A stretch of 64,000 nt of DNA from Xanthomonas cassavae CFBP 4642 (GCF_000454545.1 NZ_CM002139.1:1830056-1894055), one strand, 5' to 3'. Shown: positions 9,557-19,416, counted from the stretch's first letter. Program-made: numbers and translations. Notes: generated by a model not told the origin, from the sequence alone.

Positions 9557-10888
9557 ATGAGCCAGCGTGGCGGCAGTGCGGATCTTCCGTTGCATGGCGG
9601 ACGCGTCCCGCACTGGTTGGGCGAGCGCATGACGCGGCTGGGGACGGTGATGTGCGAGGCGATCGTGCACAGCTACGGGCGCGACGAATTGTTGCGGCGG
9701 CTTGCGCATCCGTACTGGTTCCAGTCGTTCGGCGCGGTGATGGGCATGGACTGGCATTCCTCGGGCATCACCACCAGCGTGATCGGTGCGCTCAAGCGTG
9801 GCCTGACGCCGTTGGCCGGGGAACTCGGGATCCATGTCTGCGGCGGACGCGGCCGACATTCGCGTGCCACGCCTGTCGAATTGATGGCGGTGGGCGATGC
9901 GGTGGGCATCGATGGCGCAGCGCTGGCGCAGGCCAGCCGCTTGGTGGCCAAGGTGGACAGCGCTGCGGTGCAGGATGGATTTGATTTGTATCTGCACGGC
10001 TTCATCGTCAGCGACGACGGCCGTTGGGTGGTGGTGCAGCAGGGCATGCAGACGCAGCGCAGGCAGGCGCGCCGCTACCACTGGCTGTCGGAAGGTTTGA
10101 GCAGCTTTGTCGATGCGCCGCATGCGGCCATCGACGGAAGGCACCAGGGTGATATCGTCAATCTGGCCGACCATCGCGCTGCCGCCTCGCGCGATGCGCA
10201 AGTGGAGCTGCTGCGCACTACCGCACCGGACCAGCTGGCACGCCAGTGGCAGCGCATCGCCGATGCGGCAGCGCCTGCATCGCCGGCTGTCGCTCCGGTC
10301 CCGGTTACCGGCGATCTGTTTGCCGGCCACGCCTGGGATCCGGCGCAACAACCGCATCTGTGCATGCCCGACCATCATGAGGTGCGCAGCGAGACGGTGA
10401 TTGCGCGGCGCCTGCATGCAAGCCTGGCCGCCGCAGCAGAGGTTGGCCCCCGCGATTTCACCGCCTTGTTGCAGGTGCCCGGTGTGGGCGCACGCACGTT
10501 GCGCTCGCTGGCAATGGTGGCCGAGGTGATGCACGGGACGCCCTGCCGGTTCAGCGACCCGGCGCGTTTTTCGCTGGCCCATGGCGGCAAGGATCGGCAG
10601 CCGTTCCCGGTGCCCACGCGCGTGCTCGACCACACCATCGGCGTGCTCAAGCAGGCGATGCAACAGGCCCGGCTGGGCAATGACGAACGCCTGCAGGCAA
10701 TTGCGCGGCTGGACGCGCAGGCGCGCCGGCTCGAAGCCACCGCGCATGGTCCCTCGGTCGATGAGTACATCGCGCAGGAACGGCGCGATGCGCACCGTCA
10801 TGGTGGGCGCAGCGTGTTCGGTTGGGAAGCGGCGCCGGCTCCGGTTGCACCGGCGCCGTCAGCGCATGCGCGCGCAGCGCGGCGATGA
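9557..10888 (+). CDS. DUF763 domain protein with helix-hairpin-helix-like segment
   Basis: A 443-residue member of the uncharacterised DUF763 family. Family landmarks are the opening ADLPLHGGRVPHWLGERM, PYWFQSFGAVMGMDWHSSG (near residue 55), the AKVDSAAVQDGFDLYLHGF block and VVVQQGM followed by RRYHWLS. Near residue 300, LLQVPGVGARTLRSLA has the shape of a helix-hairpin-helix DNA-binding turn (PGVGART). No catalytic motif is recognised, so no function is assigned. The start at 9557 has AAGGTG about seven bases upstream. The stop codon overlaps the ATG of the next gene (ATGA), so the two are translationally coupled and probably act together. The DNA-binding reading is inference from the one motif and the nuclease-like partner. 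Confidence 0.85.
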   Translation: MSQRGGSADLPLHGGRVPHWLGERMTRLGTVMCEAIVHSYGRDELLRRLAHPYWFQSFGAVMGMDWHSSGITTSVIGALKRGLTPLAGELGIHVCGGRGRHSRATPVELMAVGDAVGIDGAALAQASRLVAKVDSAAVQDGFDLYLHGFIVSDDGRWVVVQQGMQTQRRQARRYHWLSEGLSSFVDAPHAAIDGRHQGDIVNLADHRAAASRDAQVELLRTTAPDQLARQWQRIADAAAPASPAVAPVPVTGDLFAGHAWDPAQQPHLCMPDHHEVRSETVIARRLHASLAAAAEVGPRDFTALLQVPGVGARTLRSLAMVAEVMHGTPCRFSDPARFSLAHGGKDRQPFPVPTRVLDHTIGVLKQAMQQARLGNDERLQAIARLDAQARRLEATAHGPSVDEYIAQERRDAHRHGGRSVFGWEAAPAPVAPAPSAHARAARR

Positions 10889-11478
10889 CCGTGCGCAGGG
10901 ATCGTGGCGCGACGGTGGCGACCGATGGCCGCTGCTTTACCTACGTGTTTCCGTGCCAATGGGAAGACCATTGCAAGATCGGCTTTTCGCGCGATCCATT
11001 GGCGCGCATCGGCAGCCTGCATCCGCGCTGGTTCGAGTTTTTCGATCTCGACCGTGGGCTGCTGGTGGAAACGGAACGCGAGCGCGATGCGCGCGATCTG
11101 GAGCTGCAACTGCGTCGCCCCTTGCTTGCGCATAACGCACCGGCACCGATGGCGATCCGGGTTGCCGCTGGTGGGCAGACCGAGTGGTTCCGTGGCGTAA
11201 GTGAAGCACTGGAACTGGCGGTGAGTGATTTGCAGGCCCACGGCTACCGCGTGTTCGTACTGCGCGACTGGTTACACGCGTCGATGGCACAGCGTATCGA
11301 TTGGTTGTACGACTGGTCGGCCGTGCAGCTGAGTCCGGACGAACTGGATGGCCTGGTCGGGCCGACATCGGCGCAACGCGCGCTGCGCGACGTGCTGGAC
11401 GGGTATCGCGCCCTGGATCTGCCGCTGCAGGCGCATCTGCCCGAGCAGATCTGGGCCTGGTATTGCGGTGCGCAGTGA
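10885..11478 (+). CDS. GIY-YIG / T5orf172-like nuclease-family protein
   Basis: A 197-residue protein whose N-terminal third reads FTYVFPCQWEDHCKIGFSRD, then PLARIGSLHP. This is the pattern YVF...KIGxSxDPxxR...LH typical of the T5orf172/GIY-YIG-like group, followed by a possible acidic position in ERDARDLELQLR. The C-terminal part (about 100-197) is not recognised and is rich in Trp and Leu. It starts inside the stop codon of the DUF763 gene. The activity is not proven: the second tyrosine of a classical GIY-YIG is replaced by the KIG segment, as in the T5orf172 branch. It could be a structure-selective nuclease or a nuclease-derived binding protein. Confidence 0.65.
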   Translation: MTVRRDRGATVATDGRCFTYVFPCQWEDHCKIGFSRDPLARIGSLHPRWFEFFDLDRGLLVETERERDARDLELQLRRPLLAHNAPAPMAIRVAAGGQTEWFRGVSEALELAVSDLQAHGYRVFVLRDWLHASMAQRIDWLYDWSAVQLSPDELDGLVGPTSAQRALRDVLDGYRALDLPLQAHLPEQIWAWYCGAQ

Positions 11479-11800
11479 GTGGGTTGGCGAGCCGGTGACG
11501 CAGTGCAAGCGAGCAGCGCAGCAGTTTCCAGGCAGGCCTCGATGCGCAGGGCGAGCCGTTGCGGCGGGGAAGGGCAGGCTGCGACGATGTCAGCTTCCAA
11601 TCTACCTTGAAGATGCGCATCGAAACCATGGGTTGGAGTGGTACCAGTAGCAGGCAATGCAGCCGCGAAGGAGCCGGGGGCGACACGCAGGCGTGCCGCC
11701 CAGGGCAGCAAGACCTAGCGCAGCGATCGATCATGTTGCGTGCTTCGCCAGACACGCCTTTTACGCAACCGCCTGACACGGCTTGTATCGTCAGTTCGCC
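11479..11800. other. Gene-free stretch between convergent genes
   Basis: These 322 bases separate the GIY-YIG-like gene from the Doc toxin gene, both of which end here. I see no coding signal, strong hairpin or repeat. Confidence 0.6.
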
Positions 11801-12226
11801 TCAGCCGTAGTTGGACATTGATTCGTTGATGCGCTGCGAGTGCCGTACTTGCAGGCGGGGCCGCAACCACGCTGCGCAGGCGGCCTCGTCCAGCGAGCCG
11901 TCGGCCAGCCCGATGTAGAACCGGTAGAGTTCCAGGTCGTCTGCCACCAAGCTTGCGCCGTTGAGCACGATGAAGGTTTCGCAGGCGACGGCGGCGGTGC
12001 GTTTGTTGCCGTCGACAAACGGGTGATTGCGTGCCAGGCCATAGGTCAGGCTGGCCGCAAGTGCCGCCAGATCCGGTGGCGGGTCGCCGTAGGACAGCAA
12101 TTGTCTGGGTCTGGTCAGCGCCGAGTCGAGCAGGGCATCGTCGCGCACGCCGCTGCCGCCACCATGTTCTGCGAGCTGGCGGTCATGGATGGCCAGCACC
12201 AATGGCCGTTCGATCCAGATAATCAT
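11801..12226 (-). CDS. doc: Death-on-curing (Doc/Fic) family toxin
   Basis: A 141-residue Fic-fold toxin. The Fic motif is HPFVDGNKRTA near residue 67, in the Doc form with Lys in place of the glycine of AMP-transferring Fic enzymes. In phage P1 Doc this form phosphorylates elongation factor Tu and stops translation. The N-terminal part (IHDRQLAEHGGGSGVRDDAL, then LLDSALTRP) is also characteristic of Doc. It lies nine bases downstream of an AbrB-like antitoxin gene, the normal order for a type II toxin-antitoxin pair. The Fic motif is intact, so the toxin looks functional. No clear ribosome site precedes the ATG, suggesting coupling to antitoxin translation. Confidence 0.9.
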   Translation of the reverse strand: MIIWIERPLVLAIHDRQLAEHGGGSGVRDDALLDSALTRPRQLLSYGDPPPDLAALAASLTYGLARNHPFVDGNKRTAAVACETFIVLNGASLVADDLELYRFYIGLADGSLDEAACAAWLRPRLQVRHSQRINESMSNYG

Positions 12227-12235
12227 GGCTGCGGG

Positions 12236-12457
12236 TTACTGCGCCAGCTTGTGCAGCAGCGTGCGGCGCTCGCGCATCACCTGCTCGGCCACATCCATCT
12301 GCGCGGCCAGCGTGGGGTCGAAGGCGGTCAACTTGATGCCGTCGGGGGTTTCCAGTGCATACACCTCGTCGCCCTTGCCCAGGCGTAGGCGGGCCAGCAG
12401 TTCCTTGGGCAAGATGACCCCGGCGGAATTGCCGATGGCGGTGATCTTGAGCTTCAT
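12236..12457 (-). CDS. AbrB/MazE-type antitoxin
   Basis: A 73-residue swapped-hairpin DNA-binding protein: KITAIGNSAGVILPKELLAR is the classic AbrB/MazE fold signature, followed by LRLGKGDEVYALETPDGIKL. The C-terminal tail (MDVAEQVMRERRTLLHKLAQ) probably binds the Doc toxin. The start at 12457 has AAGGGA as ribosome site eight bases upstream. Such antitoxins usually repress their own promoter. A perfect 12-bp palindrome lies 24 bp upstream of the start and is the best operator candidate. The pair is divergent from lexA2. Confidence 0.88.
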   Translation of the reverse strand: MKLKITAIGNSAGVILPKELLARLRLGKGDEVYALETPDGIKLTAFDPTLAAQMDVAEQVMRERRTLLHKLAQ

Positions 12458-12480
12458 GACGGATTCCCTTGTTTGTACAT

Positions 12481-12492
12481 AAGTTATAACTT
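12481..12492. promoter_or_regulatory. Palindrome AAGTTATAACTT, candidate antitoxin operator
   Basis: A perfect 12-bp palindrome in a locally A/T-rich stretch 24 bp upstream of the antitoxin start, where AbrB-type antitoxins usually bind. A TGTACA hexamer (12474-12479), identical to half of the LexA2 box, lies between it and the antitoxin gene. Confidence 0.5.
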
Positions 12493-12565
12493 GATAGGTG
12501 CCAGCCTGCAAGCCACCGCGATGAAGCGGCTCAGCAAGCCAATCTCGCCTGCTGCGACCGATCGG

Positions 12566-12579
12566 TGTACAAATGTACA
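12566..12579 (+). promoter_or_regulatory. LexA2 operator (TGTACAAATGTACA)
   Basis: An inverted repeat of TGTACA with a central AA, ending 23 bp before the lexA2 start codon. It matches the operator described for the second LexA protein of Xanthomonas, which differs from the LexA1 box. It should make the whole downstream mutagenesis operon damage-inducible and autoregulated. Confidence 0.85.
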
Positions 12580-12602
12580 CCTTGTCACGTCGGTCTCCAT
12601 CC

Positions 12603-13208
12603 ATGTCCACTTTGTCTCCCCAACGCACCGCGGTGCTGGCCTTCCTGCAGGAGCAGGCCCGCGCTGGCGTCTCGCCCAGCCTGGCCGAGATCGCGCAGGC
12701 GTTCGGGTTCGCCTCGCGCACCGCGGCGCAAAAGCATGTGCAGGCACTGGCCGAGGCCGGCTTGATCGAACTGCGGCCCAATCAGAAGCGCGGCATCCGC
12801 ATGCCCGGCGGTGGCGGGCGCGATGTCTTGCTGGCGTTGCCGGTGCTGGGGCGGGTGGCGGCCGGCGTGCCGATCGGCGCGGATATCGGCCTGGACCGGC
12901 AACTATGGCTGGACCGCGCGCTGTTTTCGCTGCAGCCGGATTACCTGCTGCAGGTGCAGGGTGATTCGATGATCGACGACGGCATCCTGGACGGCGACCT
13001 GGTCGGCGTGCACCGCAGCAACGAGGCGCGCAATGGGCAGATCGTGGTGGCGCGGGTGGATGGCGAAATCACCATCAAGCGGCTGGAGCGTGGTGCCGAG
13101 CGTATCCGCCTGCTGCCGCGCAACCGCGCGCATGCGCCGATCGTGGTGGCGGCCGATGCCGACTTCGCGATCGAAGGGCTCTACTGCGGCCTGATCCGGC
13201 AGGGCTGA
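12603..13208 (+). CDS. lexA2: LexA2 SOS repressor
   Basis: A 201-residue LexA-family repressor. The winged-helix domain (residues 5-60, AFLQEQARAGVSPSLAEIAQ) is followed by the self-cleavage site Ala87-Gly88 (GRVAAGVPIG) and a catalytic dyad of Ser122 (GDSMIDDG) and Lys159 (EITIKRL). RecA-bound damage signals trigger self-cleavage and derepression. It heads the operon lexA2-imuA-imuB-dnaE2, a layout found in xanthomonads, and should bind the TGTACAAATGTACA site just upstream. The start at 12603 places the N-terminus at the family start; an in-frame ATG at 12573 lies inside the operator and is unlikely to be used. Housekeeping lexA1 is not in this window. Confidence 0.93.
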   Translation: MSTLSPQRTAVLAFLQEQARAGVSPSLAEIAQAFGFASRTAAQKHVQALAEAGLIELRPNQKRGIRMPGGGGRDVLLALPVLGRVAAGVPIGADIGLDRQLWLDRALFSLQPDYLLQVQGDSMIDDGILDGDLVGVHRSNEARNGQIVVARVDGEITIKRLERGAERIRLLPRNRAHAPIVVAADADFAIEGLYCGLIRQG

Positions 13209-13209
13209 G

Positions 13210-13860
13210 ATGAGCGAGCCGGTGCAACTGCGACAACACGGCAATGCGGCGGTGGCCATGCCGCTGGACGCATTGCTGGCGGCGCGTACGGTGTGGCGGG
13301 CCGGCCATGGCACGGCGACCGTCGGCGGTGGCGAAGCCACCGGGCATGCCGGGCTGGATGCGGTGCTGCCCGATGGCGGCTGGCCGAGGCGCGCGCTGAC
13401 CGAACTTCTATTGCCCGCCCATGGCGTAGGCGAGATCGCCTTGCTGCTGCCCACGCTGGCGCGCATGACCGGCGCCGGCAGCCGGGTGGTGCTGGTGGCG
13501 CCGCCATTCATTCCGTATGCGCCGGCCTGGCAGGCGGGCGGAGTGGTGCTGCAGCAGCTGGAGGTGGTGCAGGCCGAGCCACGCGAAGCACTGTGGGCGT
13601 TCGAGCAATGCCTGCGCAGTGGTGCCTGTGCGGCGGTGCTGGGTTGGCCGCAGACCGGCGATACCCGCGCCCTGCGGCGCCTGCAGGTGGCGGCCGACAG
13701 CGGCAACTGCTGTGCGTTCGCGTTGCGCGACCGGCGCCATGCGGTGAATGCATCGCCGGCGGCCCTGCGGCTGGAATTCCTGCCCGAGCGCGATGCCTGG
13801 CAGGTGCGCAAGTGCCGCGGCGGGCAGGTGCCGTCGCAGCCGCTGCGGCTGGCGCATTGA
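13210..13860 (+). CDS. imuA: ImuA, translesion synthesis accessory protein
   Basis: A 216-residue ImuA-type protein, related to SulA/RecA-like folds and part of the ImuA-ImuB-DnaE2 mutasome. It starts two bases after the lexA2 stop codon. Recognisable features are GLDAVLPDGGWPRRALTELL near residue 48 and a degenerate ATPase-like core (RVVLVAPPFIPYAPAW). It ends with a basic stretch (WQVRKCRGGQVPSQPLRL) typical of this family. No complete Walker A is seen, consistent with a structural rather than enzymatic role. Its position between lexA2 and imuB is the strongest support. Confidence 0.88.
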   Translation: MSEPVQLRQHGNAAVAMPLDALLAARTVWRAGHGTATVGGGEATGHAGLDAVLPDGGWPRRALTELLLPAHGVGEIALLLPTLARMTGAGSRVVLVAPPFIPYAPAWQAGGVVLQQLEVVQAEPREALWAFEQCLRSGACAAVLGWPQTGDTRALRRLQVAADSGNCCAFALRDRRHAVNASPAALRLEFLPERDAWQVRKCRGGQVPSQPLRLAH

Positions 13861-13869
13861 GGCGCGCGC

Positions 13870-15288
13870 ATGTTGTGGGCCTGTCTATTGCTGCCGCAGC
13901 TGGCGCTGGACGCTGTCCTTCGGCGTCTGGAAGAACCGCAGGCGCCGTTGGTGCTGGTGCAGGGGCCGGCGCAGCTGCGCAACCTGCATTCGGTCAATGC
14001 CGCGGCCGCAGCGGCCGGCTTGAAAGCGGGGATGCGGCTGTCGGCGGCGCATGCGCTGATGACGCAGGTGCGCACCATCGATTACGACGCGCAGAACGAA
14101 GCGCGCACGCAGCGGTTTCTGGCGGCCTGGGCGTATCGGCATAGTTCGCTGGTGAGCCAGCAGTGGTCGCGTGCCATCGTGCTGGAAGCTGCGGCCAGCT
14201 TTCGCCTGTTCGGCCCCTGGCCACGCTTCGAGCGCCGCTTGCGCGATGAACTGCAGGCGTTGGGCTTCCAGCACCGGCTTGCGCTGGCGCCCACGCCGCG
14301 CGCGGCGCGCGTGCTGGCCGGCCTGCGCGATGGCATGGTGGTGACCGAACTGCAGGCCTTGCACCGCACATTGGACGCCGTGCCGGTGCGCCGCGCCGCG
14401 TTACCGGGCGATGCCGGCGAGCGCCTGCAGCACATGGGCGTACGCACGCTCGCCGCAGTGCGTGCGCTGCCGCGCGACGGCCTGCGTCGGCGCTTCGGTG
14501 CCGGCCTGCTGGATCACCTGGATCGTCTCTACGGCGATGCCGATGACCCATTGGAGTGCTATGCGCCGCCGGACCACTTCGACCAGCGCGTGGAGCTGGG
14601 CTACGAGGTGGAAACGCACCCGGCCCTGCTGTTTCCGCTGCGGCGGTTGATCGGCGACCTGTGCACCTACCTGTCGATCCGCGACGGCGGCGTGCAGCGT
14701 TTCCTGCTGCGGCTGGAGCACGAGGAAGGCGCCACCGATGTGGCGATCGGCCTGCTCACGCCCGAGCGTGCGCCCACGCTGTTGTTCGAGCTGGCCCGCA
14801 ACCGATTGGAGCGGGTGGAGATTCCGCGCCCGGTGGTGGCGATGCGCCTGCTGGCGCGCCAGCTGCCGCCGTTCGTGCCGGCCATGCGCGACCTGTTCGA
14901 TCAGCGTGCGCAACAATCGGTGGACTGGCCGCAGCTGCGCGAGCGGCTGCGTGCGCGGCTGGGCGACGAGGCCGTCTATCGGGTGATGCCGGCCGACGAC
15001 CCGCGCCCGGAGCGGGCCTGGCGCCGCGCCATCGGCGATGCAGTACACGAAGCCGCCGCGCCGGCGCGCCCGCCGCGGCCCACCTGGCTGCTGCCGCAAC
15101 CGGTGCCGCTGCACGAAACGCAGTTGCGCATCGTGTCCGGCCCGGAGCGCCTGGAAAGCGGTTGGTGGGACGACGACGAGGCACGACGCGACTACTACGT
15201 GGTGGAAACCGCGCGCGGTCGGCGCGCCTGGGTGTTCGCCGCGCCGGGCCGTGTGGATGGCTGGATGCTGCATGGGTGGTTTGCGTGA
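13870..15288 (+). CDS. imuB: ImuB, catalytically dead Y-family polymerase homologue
   Basis: A 472-residue Y-family (DinB/UmuC-like) protein that serves as the hub of the mutasome, binding the beta clamp, ImuA and DnaE2. The usual catalytic opening DxDxFFxxVE is replaced by [14 protein letters not shown], so polymerase activity should be lost, as in other ImuB proteins. The palm and finger region ([18 protein letters not shown]), the helix-hairpin-helix-like segment ([20 protein letters not shown]) and the little-finger domain can be followed. The C-terminus [20 protein letters not shown] is an ImuB hallmark. It starts nine bases after imuA, in the same operon. A 163-bp gap separates it from dnaE2. 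Confidence 0.9.
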   Translation: MLWACLLLPQLALDAVLRRLEEPQAPLVLVQGPAQLRNLHSVNAAAAAAGLKAGMRLSAAHALMTQVRTIDYDAQNEARTQRFLAAWAYRHSSLVSQQWSRAIVLEAAASFRLFGPWPRFERRLRDELQALGFQHRLALAPTPRAARVLAGLRDGMVVTELQALHRTLDAVPVRRAALPGDAGERLQHMGVRTLAAVRALPRDGLRRRFGAGLLDHLDRLYGDADDPLECYAPPDHFDQRVELGYEVETHPALLFPLRRLIGDLCTYLSIRDGGVQRFLLRLEHEEGATDVAIGLLTPERAPTLLFELARNRLERVEIPRPVVAMRLLARQLPPFVPAMRDLFDQRAQQSVDWPQLRERLRARLGDEAVYRVMPADDPRPERAWRRAIGDAVHEAAAPARPPRPTWLLPQPVPLHETQLRIVSGPERLESGWWDDDEARRDYYVVETARGRRAWVFAAPGRVDGWMLHGWFA

Positions 15289-15451
15289 CCGGACCCAGGC
15301 CCGTTCGCCTTACGTCCTGGCCGGCGCATCGCTGCGGCGGTGGCGCACGCGGCCCGCTTTTCGCGCAATCGGCAACAGGATCTGCAGGCGCACGATCTGC
15401 CGCGCACTGCAACGTCCGTGCAGGGTCGTGCGCTGCGCAAGAACTGTGTCC

Positions 15452-18400
15452 ATGAGCTGGGACGACGCCGTCGATGGAGTGGACCGTGATACGCCCGGCG
15501 GGCGCATGCCGCGTGCCTGGACTGTGGCTGCACGCCTGCGCGCGGCCAATGACGATGTCACCCATGGGGAAGTCGCCGATGGGTTGCCCGCCTATGCCGA
15601 GCTGCATTGTCTGTCGGACTTCTCGTTCCTGCATGGCGCATCCAGTGCCGAGCAGCTGTTTTCCCGCGCACAGCACTGCGGCTACAGCGCGCTGGCGATC
15701 ACCGACGAATGCTCGCTGGCCGGCATCGTGCGCGGCCTGGAGGCCTCGCGTGCCACCGGGGTGCGGCTGATCGTCGGCAGCGAATTCACCCTGGTCGATG
15801 GCACCCGCTTCGTGCTGCTGGTGGAACATGCGCAAGGCTATCCGCAGCTGTGCGCGCTGATCACCACCGCACGGCGCGCGGCAGGCAAGGGCGCCTATCG
15901 GTTGGGGCGCGCCGAGGTGGAGGCGCAGTTCCGCGCCGGGGTGCCGGGGGTGTTCGCGTTGTGGTTGCCCGGTGTGCAACCGCAGGCAGAGCAGGGCGCG
16001 TGGTTGCAGCAGGTGTTCGGCGAGCGCGCATTCGTGGCGGTGGAGCTGCACCGCGAACAGGACGACGTCGCGCGCCTGCAGGCGCTGCAATTGCTGGCCC
16101 AGCGCCTGGGCATGACCGCACTGGCCAGCGGCGATGTGCATATGGCGCAGCGCCGCGAGCGCATCGTGCAGGACACCCTGACCGCCATCCGCCACGGCCT
16201 GCCGCTGGCCGAATGCGGCGCGCACCTGTTCCGCAATGGCGAGCGGCATCTGCGCACCCGGCGCGCGCTGGGCAATATCTACCCGCCGGCCTTGCTGCAG
16301 GCCACGGTGGCATTGGCGCAGCGCTGCACCTTCGATATTTCCAAGCTCGAGTACACCTATCCCAGGGAGCTGGTGCCCGAAGGGCATACGCCTGCCAGTT
16401 ATCTGCGTCAGCTCACCGAAGCCGGCATCCGCGAGCGCTGGCCGGATGGGGTGCCGAGCAAAATACGCGATGACATCGAACACGAACTGGAACTGATCGC
16501 CTACAAGAAGTACGAGGCATTTTTTCTCACCGTACAGGATGTGGTGCGATTCGCCCGGTCCAAAGCAATTCTGTGTCAGGGACGTGGGTCTTCGGCAAAT
16601 TCGGCAGTCTGCTATGCGCTCGGCATCACCTCGGTGGATCCGATCAAGACACGATTGCTGATCTCGCGCTTCCTGTCCAAGGCGCGTAACGAGCCACCGG
16701 ACATCGATGTGGATTTCGAGCACGAACGCCGTGAGGAAGTGCTGCAATACGTCTACAACAAATACGGACGCGAACGTGCAGCCCTTGCCGCCACGGTGAT
16801 CTGCTATCGCGGCAAGAGCGCGGTGCGCGACGTGGCCAAGGCCTTCGGCCTGCCGCCGGACCAGATCGCGTTGCTGGCCAATTGCTATGGCTGGGGCAAT
16901 GGCGACACGCCGATGGAGCAGCGCATCGAAGAAGCCGGCTTCGATCTGGCCAACCCGCTGATCAACAAGATCCTTGCAGTGACCGAGCATCTGCGCGATC
17001 ACCCGCGCCATCTGTCGCAGCATGTCGGCGGGTTCGTGATCTCCGACGAGCCATTGTCGTTGCTGGTGCCGGTGGAAAACGCGGCCATGGCTAACCGCAC
17101 CATCATCCAGTGGGACAAGGACGATCTGGAAACCATGCAGCTGCTCAAGGTCGATTGCCTGGCCCTGGGCATGCTCACCTGCATCCGCAAGACGCTGGAT
17201 CTGGTAAGCGGCCACCGTGGTCGCGATTACACGCTGGTCACGCTGCCCGATGAGGATGCGCTTACCTACAAGATGATCCAGCGCGCCGACACCGTCGGCG
17301 TGTTCCAGATCGAATCGCGTGCGCAGATGGCGATGCTGCCGAGGCTCAAGCCTGCAAGGTTCTACGACCTGGTGATCGAAGTGGCGATCGTGCGACCAGG
17401 ACCCATCCAGGGCGACATGGTGCACCCGTATCTGCAACGTCGCAAAGACAGCAGCCTGATCAGCTACCCCTCCGAAGGCGTAGAAAAGATTCTCCGACCG
17501 ACCCTGGGAATTCCGCTGTTCCAGGAGCAGGTGATGGAACTGGTGATCCACGCAGGCTACGAGCCTGATGAGGCCGACAATCTGCGGCGTTCGATGGCAG
17601 CCTGGCGGCGCGGCGGCGATATGGAATCGCATCGCGTGCGCATACGTGCCCTCATGGAGGGCAGAGGCTACGCCTCCGCCTTCATCGACCAGATCTTCGA
17701 ACAGATCAAGGGCTTCGGCTCCTACGGGTTTCCGCAAAGCCATGCCGCCTCGTTCGCCAAGCTGGTGTATGCCAGCTGCTGGCTCAAGCGTCACGAGCCG
17801 GCGGCGTTTGCCTGCGGCCTGCTCAATGCGCAGCCGATGGGGTTTTATTCGGCCAGCCAGATCGTGCAGGACGCGCGCCGCGGCAGCCCGGAGCGCCAGC
17901 CGGTGGAGGTGTTGCCGGTGGATGTGCTGCACAGCGACTGGGACAACATCCTGGTCGGCGGACGGCCGTGGCGCAGCGATGCAGATCCTGGCGAACAACC
18001 GGCGATCCGCCTTGGCATGCGGCAAGTCGCTGGATTATCAGAAGTGGTGGCACAGCGCATCGTCGCTGCACGCACGCAACGGGCGTTCGCCGATATCGGC
18101 GATCTCTGCCTGCGCGCGGCACTGGACGAAAAAGCGCGCCTGGCCCTGGCCGAAGCCGGCGCCTTGCAAGGCCTGGTGGGCAATCGCAACGCCGCGCGCT
18201 GGGCCATGGCCGGGGTGGAAGCACGCCGCCCGCTGTTGCCGGGCAGCCCGAAAGAGCGCCCGGTGGAGTTCGAGGCGCCGCGCGCGGGCGAAGAGATCCT
18301 GGCCGACTACCGCTCGGTCGGCCTGAGCCTGCGCCAGCACCCGATGGCGCTGCTGCGCCCGCAGATGCTGCAGCGGCGCATCCTGGGCCTGCGCGAGCTG

Positions 18401-18700
18401 CGGGGGCGGCGCCACGGCAGCGGCGTGCACGTGGCCGGGTTGGTCACCCAGCGCCAGCGGCCGGCCACTGCCAAGGGCACCATCTTCGTCACCCTGGAAG
18501 ACGAACACGGCATGATCAACGTCATCGTCTGGGCGCATCTGGCGCTGCGCCGCCGCCGCGCGTTGCTGGAATCGCGCCTGCTCGCCGTGCGCGGCCGTTG
18601 GGAACGCGTGGACGGCGTGGAGCACCTGATCGCCGGCGATCTGCACGACCTCAGCGACCTGCTCGGCCAGATGCAGCTGCCCTCGCGCGATTTCCACTAA
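15452..18700 (+). CDS. dnaE2: DnaE2, error-prone C-family DNA polymerase
   Basis: A 1082-residue polymerase that copies past DNA lesions with ImuA and ImuB. The PHP domain opens with [15 protein letters not shown] (residues 51-65). The polymerase core has [14 protein letters not shown] and the catalytic aspartates in [14 protein letters not shown] (near 415-425). The helix-hairpin-helix region is [19 protein letters not shown], and an OB domain follows ([20 protein letters not shown]). The frame is open far upstream over the end of imuB, but the start at 15452 (MSWDDAVDG) gives the usual DnaE2 length and avoids a large overlap. Being in the lexA2 operon makes it damage-inducible. Confidence 0.92.
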   Translation: MSWDDAVDGVDRDTPGGRMPRAWTVAARLRAANDDVTHGEVADGLPAYAELHCLSDFSFLHGASSAEQLFSRAQHCGYSALAITDECSLAGIVRGLEASRATGVRLIVGSEFTLVDGTRFVLLVEHAQGYPQLCALITTARRAAGKGAYRLGRAEVEAQFRAGVPGVFALWLPGVQPQAEQGAWLQQVFGERAFVAVELHREQDDVARLQALQLLAQRLGMTALASGDVHMAQRRERIVQDTLTAIRHGLPLAECGAHLFRNGERHLRTRRALGNIYPPALLQATVALAQRCTFDISKLEYTYPRELVPEGHTPASYLRQLTEAGIRERWPDGVPSKIRDDIEHELELIAYKKYEAFFLTVQDVVRFARSKAILCQGRGSSANSAVCYALGITSVDPIKTRLLISRFLSKARNEPPDIDVDFEHERREEVLQYVYNKYGRERAALAATVICYRGKSAVRDVAKAFGLPPDQIALLANCYGWGNGDTPMEQRIEEAGFDLANPLINKILAVTEHLRDHPRHLSQHVGGFVISDEPLSLLVPVENAAMANRTIIQWDKDDLETMQLLKVDCLALGMLTCIRKTLDLVSGHRGRDYTLVTLPDEDALTYKMIQRADTVGVFQIESRAQMAMLPRLKPARFYDLVIEVAIVRPGPIQGDMVHPYLQRRKDSSLISYPSEGVEKILRPTLGIPLFQEQVMELVIHAGYEPDEADNLRRSMAAWRRGGDMESHRVRIRALMEGRGYASAFIDQIFEQIKGFGSYGFPQSHAASFAKLVYASCWLKRHEPAAFACGLLNAQPMGFYSASQIVQDARRGSPERQPVEVLPVDVLHSDWDNILVGGRPWRSDADPGEQPAIRLGMRQVAGLSEVVAQRIVAARTQRAFADIGDLCLRAALDEKARLALAEAGALQGLVGNRNAARWAMAGVEARRPLLPGSPKERPVEFEAPRAGEEILADYRSVGLSLRQHPMALLRPQMLQRRILGLRELRGRRHGSGVHVAGLVTQRQRPATAKGTIFVTLEDEHGMINVIVWAHLALRRRRALLESRLLAVRGRWERVDGVEHLIAGDLHDLSDLLGQMQLPSRDFH

Positions 18701-18724
18701 CCACAGCCAACCCTATCGCTGCGT

Positions 18725-18748
18725 GGGCGGCGAGGGCTGACGCCGCCC
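18725..18748 (+). terminator. Stem-loop after dnaE2
   Basis: GGGCGGCG pairs perfectly with CGCCGCCC across an 8-base loop, 24 bases after the dnaE2 stop. No T tract follows, so the terminator call is tentative. Confidence 0.4.
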
Positions 18749-19416
18749 GTGCCCCGAGTCGGCATACAACACCTGACGACCAAGGTGACTGCCCGCTATG
18801 CGCATCCACCGACGGCCGCCTGCAACCCGTTGTTGGCCGCTTCAATCCCAACCACCAGCAGTCAGGCGCGGCCAGTGCGCCGGCTCCGCAGGTTTCGCTC
18901 GTGCCTTCTCCAACAACCGGCTTGTGCCAGCGAGTCTGCACGCAGCGCCCAGGTACCAGGCAGCGGCGATCACGCACAGGCCGGCAATCGGTCAGCCCGT
19001 GCGGCCGTTCCGCACTGGTGCGGTTGTTGCGCATTGCCGCCGATCGCAGACCGCGCCAGCATCGATCCAACTGGTCATGCACCGGTGCGCTCCGGTCCTG
19101 GGCCAGGCTACCCACATTCGTACACCCGACAGTGCAAGCGTTTCGCGCCAACGCGGTTCGGTGCGGCATTGCCGCCAGCGACCCGGCGCGCCATCATCGA
19201 GCGTCGGCGTCGATGACTTCTGGCTTTCCATAGACGGCCGAGCTCGCCAATGGGCGACATCTCGGCACATCTGCCGGACGATGCCTCGATCGCGCCCCTG
19301 CGCCTCACGCGCAGGTGAATCCGGCCACGTCCCAGTCACCGGGAACCAACCGGTCTGTGCTACACCATGCACTCCCGCGCGCCCGCGCGGCCTGTTCCTT
19401 CATCCACGAGGCGATC
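18749..19416. other. Gene-free stretch before the HDOD gene
   Basis: About 670 bases with no convincing coding region. Several overlapping open frames exist on both strands but their translations are low-complexity and Arg/Pro-rich, as expected from high-GC non-coding DNA. The promoter of the HDOD gene should lie near the right end, but no clear -35/-10 pair was found. Confidence 0.5.

Noticed and set aside
14756..18025. A 1089-codon open frame on the minus strand opposite imuB/dnaE2
   Set aside because: It is the antisense shadow of two well-supported genes in high-GC DNA; its translation is His/Arg/Gln-rich and has no domain.
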